A stretch of 44,768 nt of DNA from Circinella minor (lineage: Eukaryota; Mucoromycota; Mucoromycetes; Mucorales; Lichtheimiaceae): positions 1 through 44,768 of the forward strand of contig JAEPRB010000296.1 in the NCBI GenBank assembly GCA_016758965.1, in the 5' to 3' direction. A model generated the notes under the pieces. The model saw only the letters and a list, made by a program, of their open reading frames with translations. It searched no databases and was not told the DNA's origin. Positions 44,258-44,768 of this stretch are shown piece after piece (positions within the stretch are counted from its first letter, which is position 1; every line of letters starts with the position of its first letter). The position numbers and the translations under genes are program-made.

Positions 44258-44480
44258 ATTAATCATTGAGTTTGCTATATGTACTTAAAAAGATATTCTC
44301 AACCAGATTATAATGATAATTTTAAATGTACAAGTTACTAAATATTGGAAAGTTTTTTATATATTTTTTATTGGTTTCTTTTTATAACAACTTTTTTCCT
44401 CTATCTATGGGAATGAATTTTGTTATGAAAAGAAATCTGTTAGAATTTTTTTCAAGGTCAAAACAAATTGTTGTCATTGT
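44172..44480. other. Noncoding spacer
   Basis: A T-run at 44228-44255 and AT-rich DNA; no gene seen. Confidence 0.4.
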
Positions 44481-44486
44481 TTCAAG

Positions 44487-44768
44487 TTACTGTTTTTCAA
44501 GTTGCAAAGATATTGTCAAAAGTTCCATTATGACCTTATTCTGTGCTCGTCGGGATTGATGAGGTGGTAGTTGTGGATACAAAAGTTCGTTCGAAGTAGC
44601 TCTACTGCAATAACGACTCCTCATTACGAATAGTCTTTGGCCATCCTGGGCTATAGCGTATATGGGTACCTCGATCTCCCACCGGTTATGACATAGGCTC
44701 TGTGTCATTGTTCTGTTCTTCCTTCTTCTTCTTACCTCCCATTGAGATTCTGAAGCCGGTATTGTCTT
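44487..44768 (-). CDS. Possible partial coding sequence entering from the right edge
   Basis: On the minus strand the frame is open from the window edge to 44487. It includes SQWEVRRRRKNRTMTQSLCH, PIYAIAQDGQRLFVMRSRYC and SRATSNELLYPQLPPHQSRR. Composition is richer in G and C than the surroundings, as in the window's other transposon-derived segments. No motif is recognised. It may be the end of a gene or of a mobile element outside the window. Confidence 0.25.
   Translation of the reverse strand, partial: KTIPASESQWEVRRRRKNRTMTQSLCHNRWEIEVPIYAIAQDGQRLFVMRSRYCSRATSNELLYPQLPPHQSRRAQNKVIMELLTISLQLEKQ

Noticed and set aside
1..44768. CRISPR arrays, bacterial operons, riboswitches
   Set aside because: Introns, poly-T tracts and eukaryotic gene families show a nuclear eukaryotic sequence, and no regularly spaced repeat array is present.

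Overview
The window looks like nuclear DNA of an early-diverging fungus, most likely Mucoromycota (Mucorales-like). This is inferred from very AT-rich spacers, long poly-T tracts, short introns with GTAAGT-type donors and TACTGAC-type branch points, fungal-type housekeeping genes, and fragments resembling protein families expanded in Mucoromycota. No taxon was confirmed by search.

Layout. 1-4.8 kb: repeat-rich flank and one intact intronless DDE transposase ORF. 4.9-13.3 kb: gene-dense block with a DUF4604/KIAA1143-like gene (-), a seven-helix membrane protein (+), a mitoferrin-type mitochondrial carrier (+), 3-hydroxyisobutyrate dehydrogenase (-) and an unrecognised 195-residue protein (-). 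13.5-28 kb: a long decayed compartment holding pseudogene fragments, a dead DDE transposon whose ends are still visible (30-bp inverted repeats, TA duplication), two pogo/Tigger-like non-autonomous elements, degenerate repeats, and a GC-rich island that folds into strong hairpins and ends in a T-run (candidate RNA gene). 28-36.8 kb: second gene block with a small helical protein (+), NAD-dependent glycerol-3-phosphate dehydrogenase (-), a CDP-alcohol phosphotransferase (+) and the proteasome subunit Rpn3 (-). 37-44.8 kb: second mobile-element region with a lone pogo-like end, a 5'-truncated and frame-broken Helitron helicase, two Helitron-type 3' ends in tandem (the second closing a ~437-bp non-autonomous copy), and a large decayed multi-exon gene.

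How the genes fit together. Glycerol-3-phosphate dehydrogenase and the CDP-alcohol phosphotransferase are transcribed divergently from a 378-bp spacer and act at the entry and exit of glycerolipid synthesis. Mitoferrin and hydroxyisobutyrate dehydrogenase converge and both act in mitochondria. Rpn3 is a core 19S proteasome lid subunit. I see no clear novel multi-gene system. The most useful leads are the link between the DDE family and its element ends, the candidate structured RNA, and the tandem Helitron ends.
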